Source of the DNA: Lachnospiraceae bacterium
GTDB lineage: Bacteria; Bacillota; Clostridia; Lachnospirales; Lachnospiraceae
Direction: 5' to 3'
DNA length: 39,524 nt
Assembly (NCBI GenBank): GCA_015057405.1
Contig: SVEK01000027.1
Location: 1 to 39,524 of the forward strand
Part shown: one piece after another, positions 24,596-34,313 of the stretch
Position numbering within the stretch: the first letter of the stretch is position 1
Layout: every line of letters begins with the position of its first letter
Made by a program: the position numbers and the translations under genes
The notes under the pieces: model-generated
Told to the model about the DNA's origin: nothing
What the model saw: the letters and a program-made list of their open reading frames with translations, nothing else
Databases searched by the model: none

Positions 24596-27241
24596 TTACT
24601 TTACCTGAAGCTGGGCAAGTCTTGCAACAACCTGTTCCATCATATCTTTATATTTTGCCTGTTTCGCTCTCTCCTCATCAATCTTAGCCTGCGGAGCTTT
24701 GGAAACAAACTTCTCATTACTGAGCATTTTTTCTGAACGGACAAGCTCACCTTCAAGTTTCTTTTGTTCCTTCTTAAGTCTTTCAATCTCTTTTTCAACG
24801 TCTACAAGTTCTGCAAACGGAATATAAATTGCAGCTTCATGAATAAGTATTGAAACAGCGTCATCGTCTACTCCTGACTTATCTGCCTGTACATTTACCT
24901 CACTTGCATAACCTAATGTCGCAAAGAATACTTTACTGGATTCAAATATGTCCCTTACATTTTCTTTGTCTGAAACAACATATACCAATGCTTTTCTGCT
25001 TGGCGGTACATTCATTTCAGCACGCATATTACGAATACCCTTTACAGCCTCTTTGATCCTTTCAACCGCATTTTCTTCTTCCGGAAAATGTCTGTCGTCA
25101 GAATACTCAGGCCATTTACTTATCATAATCGAATCCTTTTCATCACCTACAAGAGTACAATATATCTCCTCTGTTACAAATGGCATATACGGATGAAGAA
25201 GCTTAAGGGCATCAATAAGAACACGCTTCAATGTCCAAAGCGCTGCATCCCTGGTTGCATCCTCGTCATTATAAAGTCGTGGTTTAACCATCTCTATATA
25301 CCAGTCACAGAACTCTTCCCAGATAAAGTTATATATCTTGTCCGCAGCAATACCAAGTTCATACTTGCTAAGGTTATCCGTTACATCCTTAACAGTATCA
25401 TTCATCTTAGATATAATCCACTTGTCCGCGTCAGTAAGCTGCGGCATAGTAGCAAGATCAATACCCCCATCCGGAAGATTCATCATAATAAATCTCGATG
25501 CATTCCATACCTTATTGGCAAAATTACGACTTGCCTCAATTCTTTCATAATAGAAACGCATATCATTACCCGGTGCATTACCTGTTATAAGAGTAAATCT
25601 AAGGGCATCTGCGCCGTACTTTTCTATAACTTCAAGAGGATCAATTCCGTTACCAAGAGACTTACTCATCTTACGTCCCTGTGAATCTCTTACAAGACCA
25701 TGAATAAGAACCGTATCAAACGGAACCTTTCCGGTCTGCTCAAGTCCTGAGAACATCATTCTCATTACCCAGAAAGGAATAATATCATATCCTGTTACAA
25801 GAGTGCTTGTCGGATAGAAATAATCCATTTCTTCTGTTTTTTCAGGCCATCCAAGTGTTGAAAACGGCCATAACGCTGATGAAAACCATGTATCAAGTGT
25901 ATCCGGGTCCTGACGCATCTTAGCACCACAATCCGGGCATACTGCCTCATCATCCTTAGTGACAATCATCTTACCGCATTCATCACAATAAAATGCAGGA
26001 ATCTGATGTCCCCACCATAACTGTCTTGATATACACCAGTCTCTGATGTTCTCAAGCCAGTGGAAATATGTTTTCTCAAAATATTCCGGAACAAACTTTG
26101 TGTCACCGTTCTTAACTGCATCTATAGCAGGTCCGGCAAGTGGTTTCATTTTAACAAACCACTGCTTAGAAACTCTAGGCTCTACAGTTGTTCCGCATCG
26201 ATAACATGTACCTACATTATGGCTGTGGTCTTCAACCTTAACCAACGCGCCTTCTTTTTCCAAATCAACGACAATTGCTTTTCTTGCCTCATATCTATCC
26301 ATTCCGGCATATGCTTCATATTCATCCACAATCTTTGCATCATCAGTCATAACATTAATGATAGGAAGATTATGTCTTAATCCCACTTCAAAGTCGTTAG
26401 GATCATGAGCAGGAGTAATCTTAACTACACCCGTTCCAAATTCCATATCAACATAGTCATCTGCAACAACAGGAATCTCTCTATGTACAATAGGCAAAAT
26501 AACATTCTTGCCAACATAACCGGCATATCTTTCATCTTTAGGGTTAACAGCAATAGCTGTATCTCCAAGGAGAGTCTCAGGTCTTGTAGTTGCAAGCTCT
26601 ATAAATCCGCTTCCGTCTGCAAGCGGATATCTAAGATGCCAAAAATGACCTGCCTGATCTTCATGTTCAACTTCAGCATCCGAAATGGAAGTAAGACAAT
26701 GAGGACACCAGTTAATAATCCTCTCACCTCTGTATATGAGTCCTTTTTCAAACAACTTAACGAATACTTCTTTTACTGCCTCATTACAGCCCTTATCCAT
26801 AGTGAAACGTTCTCTGTCCCAGTCGCAGGAAGAACCCATCTTCTTAAGCTGGGAAACAATACGTCCACCATACTGTTTCTTCCATTCCCATGCACGTTCA
26901 AGGAATCCATCTCTTCCGATGTCTTCCTTAGATATACCTTCTTCTCTCATCGCTTCAACAATCTTAGCTTCAGTTGCAATTGAGGCATGGTCAGTTCCCG
27001 GGACCCAAAGCGCATTATAACCCTGCATTCTTTTAAATCTAATCAAAATATCCTGAAGAGTATTATCAAGAGCATGTCCCATATGTAGCTGCCCTGTAAT
27101 ATTTGGTGGTGGCATAACAATAGTAAATGGCTTCTTACTTCTGTCAACTTCTGCATGAAAATACTTATTGTCTACCCATTTTGAATATAGTCTATCCTCT
27201 ATTTCAGAAGGATTATAATTTTTTTCTAATTCTTTACTCAT
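24596..27241 (-). CDS. valS: Valyl-tRNA synthetase
   Basis: An 881-residue class Ia synthetase that charges tRNA-Val. The HIGH-type motif is QLHMGHALDNTLQD near residue 53 and the KMSKS motif is GRKMSKSLGNG near residue 524. The editing (CP1) domain lies between them and includes TTRPETLLGDTAIAVNP. A zinc-type knuckle (CDECGK ... CPDCGAK) is present, and the C-terminus is a coiled-coil arm rich in Glu/Lys. A well-formed promoter lies 50 bases upstream. The leader is too short for a T-box, so tRNA-sensing control is unlikely here. Confidence 0.98.
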   Translation of the reverse strand: MSKELEKNYNPSEIEDRLYSKWVDNKYFHAEVDRSKKPFTIVMPPPNITGQLHMGHALDNTLQDILIRFKRMQGYNALWVPGTDHASIATEAKIVEAMREEGISKEDIGRDGFLERAWEWKKQYGGRIVSQLKKMGSSCDWDRERFTMDKGCNEAVKEVFVKLFEKGLIYRGERIINWCPHCLTSISDAEVEHEDQAGHFWHLRYPLADGSGFIELATTRPETLLGDTAIAVNPKDERYAGYVGKNVILPIVHREIPVVADDYVDMEFGTGVVKITPAHDPNDFEVGLRHNLPIINVMTDDAKIVDEYEAYAGMDRYEARKAIVVDLEKEGALVKVEDHSHNVGTCYRCGTTVEPRVSKQWFVKMKPLAGPAIDAVKNGDTKFVPEYFEKTYFHWLENIRDWCISRQLWWGHQIPAFYCDECGKMIVTKDDEAVCPDCGAKMRQDPDTLDTWFSSALWPFSTLGWPEKTEEMDYFYPTSTLVTGYDIIPFWVMRMMFSGLEQTGKVPFDTVLIHGLVRDSQGRKMSKSLGNGIDPLEVIEKYGADALRFTLITGNAPGNDMRFYYERIEASRNFANKVWNASRFIMMNLPDGGIDLATMPQLTDADKWIISKMNDTVKDVTDNLSKYELGIAADKIYNFIWEEFCDWYIEMVKPRLYNDEDATRDAALWTLKRVLIDALKLLHPYMPFVTEEIYCTLVGDEKDSIMISKWPEYSDDRHFPEEENAVERIKEAVKGIRNMRAEMNVPPSRKALVYVVSDKENVRDIFESSKVFFATLGYASEVNVQADKSGVDDDAVSILIHEAAIYIPFAELVDVEKEIERLKKEQKKLEGELVRSEKMLSNEKFVSKAPQAKIDEERAKQAKYKDMMEQVVARLAQLQVK

Positions 27242-27291
27242 AATAAAAACCTCGCCTCTTTGCCTACTTTATTACATTAAGATACTAATTT

Positions 27292-27320
27292 ATAGTATTC
27301 TAAAAATAAATGTATGTCAA
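27292..27320 (-). promoter_or_regulatory. Promoter of valS
   Basis: On the complement, a perfect TTGACA (27315-27320), a 17-base spacer and TACTAT (27292-27297), about 50 bases before the valS ATG. Confidence 0.7.
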
Positions 27321-27351
27321 GAGTTAATAATACATATATAACAAAGCAAAA

Positions 27352-27379
27352 AGTCAGGCGGCTAAAATGCCACCTGACT
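27352..27379 (-). terminator. Terminator of the GH10 xylanase gene
   Basis: On the complement, AGTCAGGTGGC, a 6-base loop and GCCGCCTGACT (one G-T type mismatch) are followed by TTTTTG. It is a classic Rho-independent terminator, 66 bases past the xylanase stop. Confidence 0.88.
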
Positions 27380-27444
27380 CCAAATTAATTATATTGTATT
27401 AAATTAATCAATAACGTATTGAAGACACCAAACACCGGTAACAA

Positions 27445-29355
27445 TTAATATACTTTGTCACCACATTCATATCCACCAGCCTGAAGAATACCGTAGTATG
27501 CCGGTTTAGGGTGTATTCTGTAGATTGGCTCAGGTACTTCTATCTTGTTACCTTCTTCATCGAACTCCGGATCCGGTAATGGATCACGACTGAAGATGTA
27601 GTGAATTGAACCGGCACCCCAGCTTCCGTCACCATCACACATACCCCACTGTGTAACTGATGTAACACCAATGTAATCATCGCCTTGTGCCTGGCCATAT
27701 TCACCCTTCTTAGAGTAATTTCTGTACAACTGATAAAGCTGCTTAAGTTTACTTGCCTGATCATCACCATCAGCACCTTCATCAAGCTCTGTAATCTGAA
27801 CTTCATATCCTCTGTCAGCAATTGTCTTAATCATACGTTCCTGAGTAGAAACACCAATACTATGAGACTGTAAGCCGATACCATCACAATACTTAACATC
27901 AGTTGTTCCGTTAGCTTTGTTACAAGCTCCGTTAATCCAGTCTACAAGACCAAGCTGTGAGTTCTCATTGGTATTGTAATCATTGTAAATAAGTGACGGA
28001 GTACTGGTTACACCATATTTTGCCTTTGCTTCCTGAATTGCATTATATGTGTCAAGGAATGCCCAGTAAATGTAGTTCTTACCCATAGTCGCATACCAGT
28101 AACTATGTGAACCACCCGGCTCTCTACCTTCGTTACGCATCATATCTTCTACATCTGCAGGAGAACTATCCGGTGTTACAGCCTTTCCGGCAGAAGTAGT
28201 AACACCACCATTAGTGTTAATTGAACCGCCGCCTTCTACAAGCATATCATCTGCATTATCAGCATCAGGATTGTATGTACACATCTTACCGCCGTTAGTT
28301 GCTTCATTAACAACATCGTATGCATATATCACATCACCATATCCGTGAGAATAGATATAATCGATTACCTGATAAATGTAACCCTGCATTCTCTTTCTCA
28401 TTGTCTCCTGATCACAAAGCTTATGGTAATTACTTACATCCCATCCGTTAGCCACATAATCTTCCTCTGTAAATGCATTCCAGTTATAATCCTGAAGGAA
28501 GAAATACTGTCTAACCTGTGAATGCCATATAAAGCAGTGGTAACGAACCTTAATGTTATTAGCTTTACAGTATGAAAGCTGCTTCTCCAATGTATCAAAA
28601 TTAAGAATAACTTTTCCGTCACCCTCATAGTAATTAGTTACGTTAGCACTTTCAAGACCAAATGGATACTTCTCCTTCTCAGCTTCAGGAGCTTCCACGG
28701 AAACAAGAGATTCCATCTTGTTCTCATTACCCATTGTTATACTCTGGAAATGATGACGAATAATTGCTGCTTCCTCTCCGTTACGAAGCGCTCCGATACC
28801 TGTACTGATACCATTAACAAAATATTCACCAAACAAGTCCTTAATCTTAGCATCCTGCTTCCATGACGGACTGGTATCTGCATCGTAGTCATGTGTAGGT
28901 GTTGGTGACGCTGTTGCATCCGGATCAATTGTAGGAGTTGCAACCGGTGCCAATGTAATAGTTTCTGTAGGTGCAGCAGTTACAACAACCTCTGTAGGAG
29001 CAGGCGCATTCTTTTTAACAGTAACCTTACATGTAAGAGTTTTCTTCTTACCACCTAACTTAAATGTAGCTGTAATATTAGTCTTACCAACCTTCTTACC
29101 GGTAACCTTTACAGATGTTTTTTTCTTTGCCGAAAGCTTAGCAATGCTAGCTTTTTTAACTTTCCATGTTACCTTCTTTGAATAATTCTTAATGCTAAGC
29201 TTCTTAGTCTGCTTCACTTTAAGCTGAAGAGTCTTAGCAAGCTTAGGCTTCTTAGCGGCTAATACACTTTCACTAACACTTCCAACTGATGGAATTGCTA
29301 CTGATACTGCAAGCACAAGAGCTAATGTTGCGCTAAGTTTACGCATTTTTTTCAT
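27445..29355 (-). CDS. Secreted GH10 endo-beta-1,4-xylanase with an Ig-like domain
   Basis: A 636-residue exported xylanase that cuts the xylan backbone. Residues 1-34 form a signal peptide (cleavage probably after VLAA). Residues 40-115 form a very lysine-rich bacterial Ig-like domain, and 117-160 a Pro/Thr linker. The GH10 barrel (about 165-636) has acid/base Glu351 in YDVVNEATNGG and nucleophile Glu523 in QITELDEG. An insertion of about 60 residues follows the acid/base strand (GGGSINTNGG region). No dockerin, sortase signal or C-terminal anchor is seen. ATG at 29355 follows AGGAGG by 9 bases. It has its own promoter and terminator. Confidence 0.95.
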   Translation of the reverse strand: MKKMRKLSATLALVLAVSVAIPSVGSVSESVLAAKKPKLAKTLQLKVKQTKKLSIKNYSKKVTWKVKKASIAKLSAKKKTSVKVTGKKVGKTNITATFKLGGKKKTLTCKVTVKKNAPAPTEVVVTAAPTETITLAPVATPTIDPDATASPTPTHDYDADTSPSWKQDAKIKDLFGEYFVNGISTGIGALRNGEEAAIIRHHFQSITMGNENKMESLVSVEAPEAEKEKYPFGLESANVTNYYEGDGKVILNFDTLEKQLSYCKANNIKVRYHCFIWHSQVRQYFFLQDYNWNAFTEEDYVANGWDVSNYHKLCDQETMRKRMQGYIYQVIDYIYSHGYGDVIYAYDVVNEATNGGKMCTYNPDADNADDMLVEGGGSINTNGGVTTSAGKAVTPDSSPADVEDMMRNEGREPGGSHSYWYATMGKNYIYWAFLDTYNAIQEAKAKYGVTSTPSLIYNDYNTNENSQLGLVDWINGACNKANGTTDVKYCDGIGLQSHSIGVSTQERMIKTIADRGYEVQITELDEGADGDDQASKLKQLYQLYRNYSKKGEYGQAQGDDYIGVTSVTQWGMCDGDGSWGAGSIHYIFSRDPLPDPEFDEEGNKIEVPEPIYRIHPKPAYYGILQAGGYECGDKVY

Positions 29356-29419
29356 AAAATAAACCCTCCTCATAGTAATAAAAATATACTGTACCGGTAT
29401 CCCAAACCAGTCTCATACA

Positions 29420-29448
29420 ATTATAATAGTATACGCACATAAAATCAA
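29420..29448 (-). promoter_or_regulatory. Promoter of the xylanase gene
   Basis: On the complement, TTGATT (29443-29448), a 17-base spacer and a perfect TATAAT (29420-29425), about 65 bases before the ATG. A short palindrome TACCGGTA lies in the leader near 29393 and could be an operator. Confidence 0.68.
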
Positions 29449-29501
29449 GCTAAAGAATAACTTTGCAACCCATTTACATATAATATGTTTTCAGTTACCA
29501 A

Positions 29502-29924
29502 CTATTTGAGCGTAAATTTAGGAAGAAGTATGGTTCGAACCACAACAATTAATAGCGCATAAATTGCAAATACTCCGGTGGGATTAATCACCAATCCGTC
29601 TGTAATAAGAAGAATTATCACAGTAACAAGGGCCAATCCTCCTGCTGCCATACCGGTATACTTAATAATATTTTGGTAAGACGGCTTACTTTTACCCATC
29701 ATTTTTATAAGAACAACAAGTTGTATAATTATAGTAACAAACTCTGCGAAAAATAGTATCAACTGCCAGCTCATAATAGCAGAAAATATAATTTCACCTT
29801 TACTTACGCGAATTGTATTATATTCAAACAGAACACCCAAAGCCAGAGTAATAACTGCATATACTGAAAGCAATGCCGCAAAAAATATTATTCTTCCTGT
29901 TTTTTTTTCATTATTATTTTCCAT
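29502..29924 (-). CDS. Small four-helix membrane protein
   Basis: A 140-residue hydrophobic protein with four clear membrane segments (about 12-34, 46-70, 83-105, 112-135) and a charged N-terminus (MENNNEKKTGR). I recognise no family. GGAG precedes the ATG by 11 bases. It follows the PIG-V-like glycosyltransferase by 62 bases on the same strand, so it is probably the third gene of that membrane-protein operon and may act with it. Confidence 0.65.
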   Translation of the reverse strand: MENNNEKKTGRIIFFAALLSVYAVITLALGVLFEYNTIRVSKGEIIFSAIMSWQLILFFAEFVTIIIQLVVLIKMMGKSKPSYQNIIKYTGMAAGGLALVTVIILLITDGLVINPTGVFAIYALLIVVVRTILLPKFTLK

Positions 29925-29986
29925 ATATATAACAACTCCATTTTCTTAGACAAATAAGTTATTCCTTATTCTGTTTTTATCTGTCA

Positions 29987-31135
29987 TTACATTATCGCGT
30001 GCCCCTGAATTGAAAGCAATGTATAAAATACAGCAAGTACCGAACACAATGCCAGAATTGCCCCTTTTATTCGTCGATTGTCAATTGAAGCATAAACTAT
30101 ATACAAGGTTACACAACACATCATATATCTCGGACCGCTAATAAGCCATCCGTGAAGATATGACAGAAAAATATACGCACCGCCAAAAGCAATTAGAGAT
30201 TTGCTTACACCCTTATACAATCCGTACACCAACGCCACAATACCAACAAAATACAATATAATCTGTACCCAGTAAATTAACCACGAAAGATAACTGTAAT
30301 CAATGGCAGAATTAAAATGTTGCACGAGATTATCTGATATCCAGTGAGACGTGTTGTACCACGGTTCAGCCTTCTGGTGTTCAACAAAAGCTCTCCAGTC
30401 TCCCTGCACAATCTGATTTATCAAAAGATATATAAATGTGCCACAAGGAATCTGCAAAACCCACAGACAATTGAACTTAAACTTCTTTTGTCTTTTCATA
30501 TACAGTATCGCCTCATATACTGCAGGAACTAAAAGAGCAATTCCCTGGGAGCGTGAAAGTGCTGCCAGCAATCCCGTAATTCCAACGGCAAACCATTTTT
30601 CTTCCTTAATATATGTAAGGCACATTAATGCAAGCATAAGGAATAAACTCTCTGTAAACACCGTCACGGTAAATACCCCAAACGGATATACCAGATATAT
30701 CATAAGACTGTCGACTGCCTTGTCAGCCCCAAGTTCCTTATTAACAAGTCTGTACAAATAACACCCGGATACTCCAAGACACACGTTAGATATAAGAACT
30801 CCGGCAATAAAATAATTCGGAACAATAAATGATACTATCCTGATCAAAAGCGGATACAGAGGATAAAAAACTATAAGGTTAGCATATTCACCACTTGAAT
30901 AATATCCGTTTTTTGCAATATTAATATAGTGCTCCGTATCTCCGCACACATTATATTTTTCATAAAAATAAGAAAAAAGATCCTTTGTAGTACCACCCAG
31001 CTTATAGAACAGAATATATGCCAATCCCATTATCACCCAGTGAATTCCTACAGTAACTAAAAATATTTTCAGATATCGCAACATATTAGCTTTGTCACAT
31101 ATATTATGTAAACTCTTTTTTTCAATATTATCCAC
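29987..31135 (-). CDS. PIG-V-like mannosyltransferase family membrane protein
   Basis: A 382-residue multi-pass protein (about nine or ten membrane segments). The first extracytoplasmic loop GDTEHYINIAKNGYY and the following IVFYPLYPLLIR match the catalytic loop of PIG-V/GT-C glycosyltransferases, which take sugars from a lipid-phosphate donor on the outer face of the membrane. The acidic Asp in GDTEHY is the expected catalytic residue. Translation starts at a GTG (31135) after GGAG. It lies 34 bases after a second membrane protein gene. In bacteria such proteins glycosylate lipids or exported proteins; the acceptor here is unknown. Confidence 0.72.
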   Translation of the reverse strand: MDNIEKKSLHNICDKANMLRYLKIFLVTVGIHWVIMGLAYILFYKLGGTTKDLFSYFYEKYNVCGDTEHYINIAKNGYYSSGEYANLIVFYPLYPLLIRIVSFIVPNYFIAGVLISNVCLGVSGCYLYRLVNKELGADKAVDSLMIYLVYPFGVFTVTVFTESLFLMLALMCLTYIKEEKWFAVGITGLLAALSRSQGIALLVPAVYEAILYMKRQKKFKFNCLWVLQIPCGTFIYLLINQIVQGDWRAFVEHQKAEPWYNTSHWISDNLVQHFNSAIDYSYLSWLIYWVQIILYFVGIVALVYGLYKGVSKSLIAFGGAYIFLSYLHGWLISGPRYMMCCVTLYIVYASIDNRRIKGAILALCSVLAVFYTLLSIQGHAIM

Positions 31136-31169
31136 TTTTTCTCATCTCCAATACAAAATATTTGTTATG

Positions 31170-32108
31170 TCAAAATACACTCATTAATTTTCCAACAATA
31201 TAATATCCACTCACCAGAACAAGTGACAGATTTATCATACTTGTAGCACCGTAACTAAGTCTTTTATCAGTTTTACCACAATACAGCAAAAGGACTCCAA
31301 GAGCACACGGTACCATATATTCAGCAAGACTTCCCCATCCTATCGCAATACATATACCGCATAAAACAACTTGCCCGGCAACCATAACAATTCCGTTTCT
31401 TAACAAAGACTCTACGCCTTTTGTTTTTCCAATATATGTTGCAATCAGCATGACAATCGGCACGATTCCGAAAATATGAGTCAGACAACACATAATTGCA
31501 AATATTCCTGCCACCACTTTTTTATCCGAATGCAAAAACAACAAAAATACACTAAACAACGCCATGTAAAACGAAAATGAACACGGCAGGAAAAGCATTA
31601 TACTTCCCGGAACGCATAATAACATTATGAATACATCTGTTGCTTTTTCATTATCTGAATACTTTTTCAGAAAAAGCCCCCACGAAACACATGTAATAAT
31701 CCCGGACAAAAAACTTATGTAAAATGCACACTCCTGGTACATTTCAAACAAAATATTGCCAAAACATTTTGAGAGCAAGTAATAAAGCGGAAGATATCCC
31801 TGCATCGAAAAAGCGTCTCCCGAATAATCACTGACTAATCCCATCGTATCACTGACAGGTTGAATATTCCATATAGAAAACACATCAAACAAAGCGACAC
31901 CGCTTCCGTCATTTTGTACACTGAAAATTATGAATCCCGCCAAAAGATATAACAGACCAAAAACTAGCGCACCACCAAAATAACAAGCAATTGACTTTCC
32001 GTTTTCTTTAATATAATTAACACCCAAATCTTCTAAAAACTTGTAAAATAACAGGATAATAAGCGCAATCATAAGACATCCGCCAAGCGCACCCGTAAAA
32101 TTAGCCAT
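31170..32108 (-). CDS. Multi-pass membrane protein upstream of the PIG-V-like gene
   Basis: A 312-residue protein with nine or ten hydrophobic segments. It has little resemblance to families I know; the MQGYLPLYYLLSKCFGNILFEMYQ segment recalls the middle of PIG-V/GT-C proteins, so it may be a divergent GT-C relative or partner. The ATG is preceded by GGAGG with a good spacing, and a promoter lies about 40 bases upstream. It is the first of three co-oriented membrane genes. Function unknown. Confidence 0.6.
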   Translation of the reverse strand: MANFTGALGGCLMIALIILLFYKFLEDLGVNYIKENGKSIACYFGGALVFGLLYLLAGFIIFSVQNDGSGVALFDVFSIWNIQPVSDTMGLVSDYSGDAFSMQGYLPLYYLLSKCFGNILFEMYQECAFYISFLSGIITCVSWGLFLKKYSDNEKATDVFIMLLCVPGSIMLFLPCSFSFYMALFSVFLLFLHSDKKVVAGIFAIMCCLTHIFGIVPIVMLIATYIGKTKGVESLLRNGIVMVAGQVVLCGICIAIGWGSLAEYMVPCALGVLLLYCGKTDKRLSYGATSMINLSLVLVSGYYIVGKLMSVF

Positions 32109-32141
32109 AATGTACCTCCATCAAACAAACATAATATCAAT

Positions 32142-32170
32142 ATGATACAATATCCGGCTAACATTCGCAA
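32142..32170 (-). promoter_or_regulatory. Promoter of the three-gene membrane protein operon
   Basis: On the complement, TTGCGA (32165-32170), 17 bases and TATCAT (32142-32147), 34 bases before the ATG at 32108. Confidence 0.55.
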
Positions 32171-32190
32171 GTATTGACAGATCGTATAAC

Positions 32191-33810
32191 CTAAGAAATG
32201 TTTCGTATTTTATTCCTTACTGCAAGTACCTGCCCCGGCGATACTGACAACTCATCAATTCCCATAGCCACAAACGTTTCCGTCAATTCCGTATCTGCTC
32301 CCAACTCTCCGCATATTCCTACCCATATGCCTTCTTTGTGTGCATTTTTAACAACAAAATCAATCATAGCCAGAATTGCAGGATGATGGGCATCATAGTA
32401 TTTGTCAATTACTGAATTCTGTCTGTCTATTGCCAAAGTATACTGGGTAAGGTCATTTGTTCCTATGCTAAAAAAATCAACCTCTTTTGCGAGAATTTTA
32501 CTAACAGCAACTGCTGCCGGTGTTTCTATCATCAATCCTATTTGGGGATTAGCGTATGGTATTTTTTCATTTTCAAGTTCTTCACGTACTTCTTTCACTA
32601 CTTTTTTTATTGCCAACACTTCTTCCAAACTAATTATCATAGGAAACATCACCGCAACATTTCCATATGCAGCAGCACGATGCAGTGCCCGCAGCTGAAC
32701 CTTAAATATATCAGGTCTGTCAAGACATATTCTAATTGCTCGATATCCCATTGCCGGATTTTCTTCAGGGCTTATTCCAAAATATTCACATTGTTTATCC
32801 GCCCCTATATCAAGCGTACGGATAATAATTTCTTTTCCTGCCATGGTTTCGGCAACAGTTTTATAAATTGCAAATTGTTCCTCCTCAGTTGGGAATGAAT
32901 CTCTTTCAAGATAAATAAACTCACTTCGAAAGAGTCCTATTCCCTCCGCATCATTTTGCATAACAAGGGCTAAATCTTTGATATTACCTATATTGGCATA
33001 AAGTTTTATTTTTCTGCCGCTACGGGTAATGGTCTCCTTCCCTTTCAACTCCTGTAAAAGTTCTTTTTTACGGTTATTCTCTTCCTGCTTTTTCTTCATC
33101 CTTGCAACAATATTTTCATCGGGTTCAACATAAAAAACTCCATTACCGCCATCCACTACGGCAGTTTTTCCGTTTAAGCTTTCGTCAATCCTTATATCAG
33201 TTGAAACAAGAGCCGGGATTCCCATCGTTCTTGCAAGTATGGCAGTATGAGAATTAACCGAACCGCCTTCCGTTACAAATGCCAGAACCTTTTCCTTATC
33301 CAACTGAACGGTCTCCGACGGAGTAAGATCCTTTGCAACAATTATCACCGGCTCATTTGCAATATCCGAATTATCAGAACGACCCAGCAAAATAGATATC
33401 ACACGTTCTGATATATCCTTCACATCAGTTGCCCTGCCCTGCATATATTCATCATCCATCGCAGAAAATATGTTGGCAAAATTATCACCAGCACCTGCAA
33501 CGGCATACTCTGCATTAACATTTTGAGACAATATGATATTCTCTACGGCTTCATTAAAATCATCATCTTCTAACATCATCTGATGAACTTCAAATATTGC
33601 AGCTCCGGATTCACCAACTTCTCGCAATGCTTTAGCATGAAGCATTTCAAGTTGTCCTATTGCCACCTTTTTTGCGCCCTGATATCTTTCTATTTCGAGA
33701 GAAGAATCTTTTACCCTTATACGCTTAACCTGCTGCTCGCATTTGATTAAGACTTTTATTTTACCAATAGCAACACCGCCAAAAACACTAATTCCCCTGC
33801 ACTCAGTCAT
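32191..33810 (-). CDS. ptsI: Phosphoenolpyruvate-protein phosphotransferase (Enzyme I)
   Basis: A 539-residue Enzyme I, which takes phosphate from phosphoenolpyruvate and passes it to HPr to drive sugar uptake. The phosphorylated histidine lies in EGGSVNSHTAILARTMGIPAL. The C-terminal PEP-binding barrel includes GIGLFRSEFIYLERDSFPTE, FSIGTNDLTQYTLAIDRQN and the active-site cysteine segment GICGELGADTEL. ATG at 33810 follows GGAGG with 5 bases spacing. It is slightly shorter than the typical 570 residues. It lies 68 bases downstream of the HPr gene, the reverse of nothing unusual: ptsH-ptsI is the common order. Confidence 0.95.
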   Translation of the reverse strand: MTECRGISVFGGVAIGKIKVLIKCEQQVKRIRVKDSSLEIERYQGAKKVAIGQLEMLHAKALREVGESGAAIFEVHQMMLEDDDFNEAVENIILSQNVNAEYAVAGAGDNFANIFSAMDDEYMQGRATDVKDISERVISILLGRSDNSDIANEPVIIVAKDLTPSETVQLDKEKVLAFVTEGGSVNSHTAILARTMGIPALVSTDIRIDESLNGKTAVVDGGNGVFYVEPDENIVARMKKKQEENNRKKELLQELKGKETITRSGRKIKLYANIGNIKDLALVMQNDAEGIGLFRSEFIYLERDSFPTEEEQFAIYKTVAETMAGKEIIIRTLDIGADKQCEYFGISPEENPAMGYRAIRICLDRPDIFKVQLRALHRAAAYGNVAVMFPMIISLEEVLAIKKVVKEVREELENEKIPYANPQIGLMIETPAAVAVSKILAKEVDFFSIGTNDLTQYTLAIDRQNSVIDKYYDAHHPAILAMIDFVVKNAHKEGIWVGICGELGADTELTETFVAMGIDELSVSPGQVLAVRNKIRNIS

Positions 33811-33878
33811 AATTGCCTCCACAACCTCAATGATATTTTGTCATTACTCTAATATTAATACACGTATTCTTTCATTCT

Positions 33879-34136
33879 TTAAAAATTTGTCTTGATAAAT
33901 GAACTAACTTTCTCGTATGCTTCTTCCTCATCTTCACCCTTAAAAGTTACAGTAACATTTTGACCACACTTAACTCCCAATGACATCAAACTAAATATTT
34001 TTTTACAATCTCCTGCCTTACCACCACTCATAAGTTTTATGTCACACTTAAACTCTTTGCATAATTTAACTAATTCTCCCGCCGGACGGGCATGTATTCC
34101 ATCAGCATCTGTAATTGTGTATTCGAATTCTTTCAT
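33879..34136 (-). CDS. ptsH: HPr phosphocarrier protein, lacking the regulatory serine
   Basis: An 85-residue HPr, which carries phosphate from Enzyme I to sugar permeases. The catalytic His15 lies in GIHARPAG. In Firmicutes, HPr kinase phosphorylates Ser46 to make the co-repressor form for CcpA. Here residue 46 is lysine (KAGDCKKIFSLMSLG against the usual NLKSIMGVMSLG). Transport function should be kept but the Ser46-based catabolite signal lost; another HPr elsewhere may serve that role. AAGGAG precedes the ATG. It is co-transcribed with ptsI. Confidence 0.93.
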   Translation of the reverse strand: MKEFEYTITDADGIHARPAGELVKLCKEFKCDIKLMSGGKAGDCKKIFSLMSLGVKCGQNVTVTFKGEDEEEAYEKVSSFIKTNF

Positions 34137-34239
34137 ATTTATTGTCTCCTTCTCTTTACATAATTTATTTCCGGCAAATCCATATATAACACTTCACTTC
34201 AATTGTGCATAAATCAAGTATGTCCGAACTAATTATTGC

Positions 34240-34268
34240 TTGTATTTTGTATCAACATCTTATATAAT
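34240..34268 (+). promoter_or_regulatory. Promoter of lgt
   Basis: TTGTAT (34240-34245), a 17-base spacer and a perfect TATAAT (34263-34268), 45 bases before the lgt ATG. Confidence 0.68.
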
Positions 34269-34313
34269 TCTCAGAAATGGAACTATTTATACCCGAAAAG
34301 GAGAGTTTGAATT

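Noticed and set aside
27242..27444. T-box riboswitch before valS
   Set aside because: The promoter is only about 50 bases before the ATG and the space beyond it is taken by the xylanase terminator, so a T-box does not fit.
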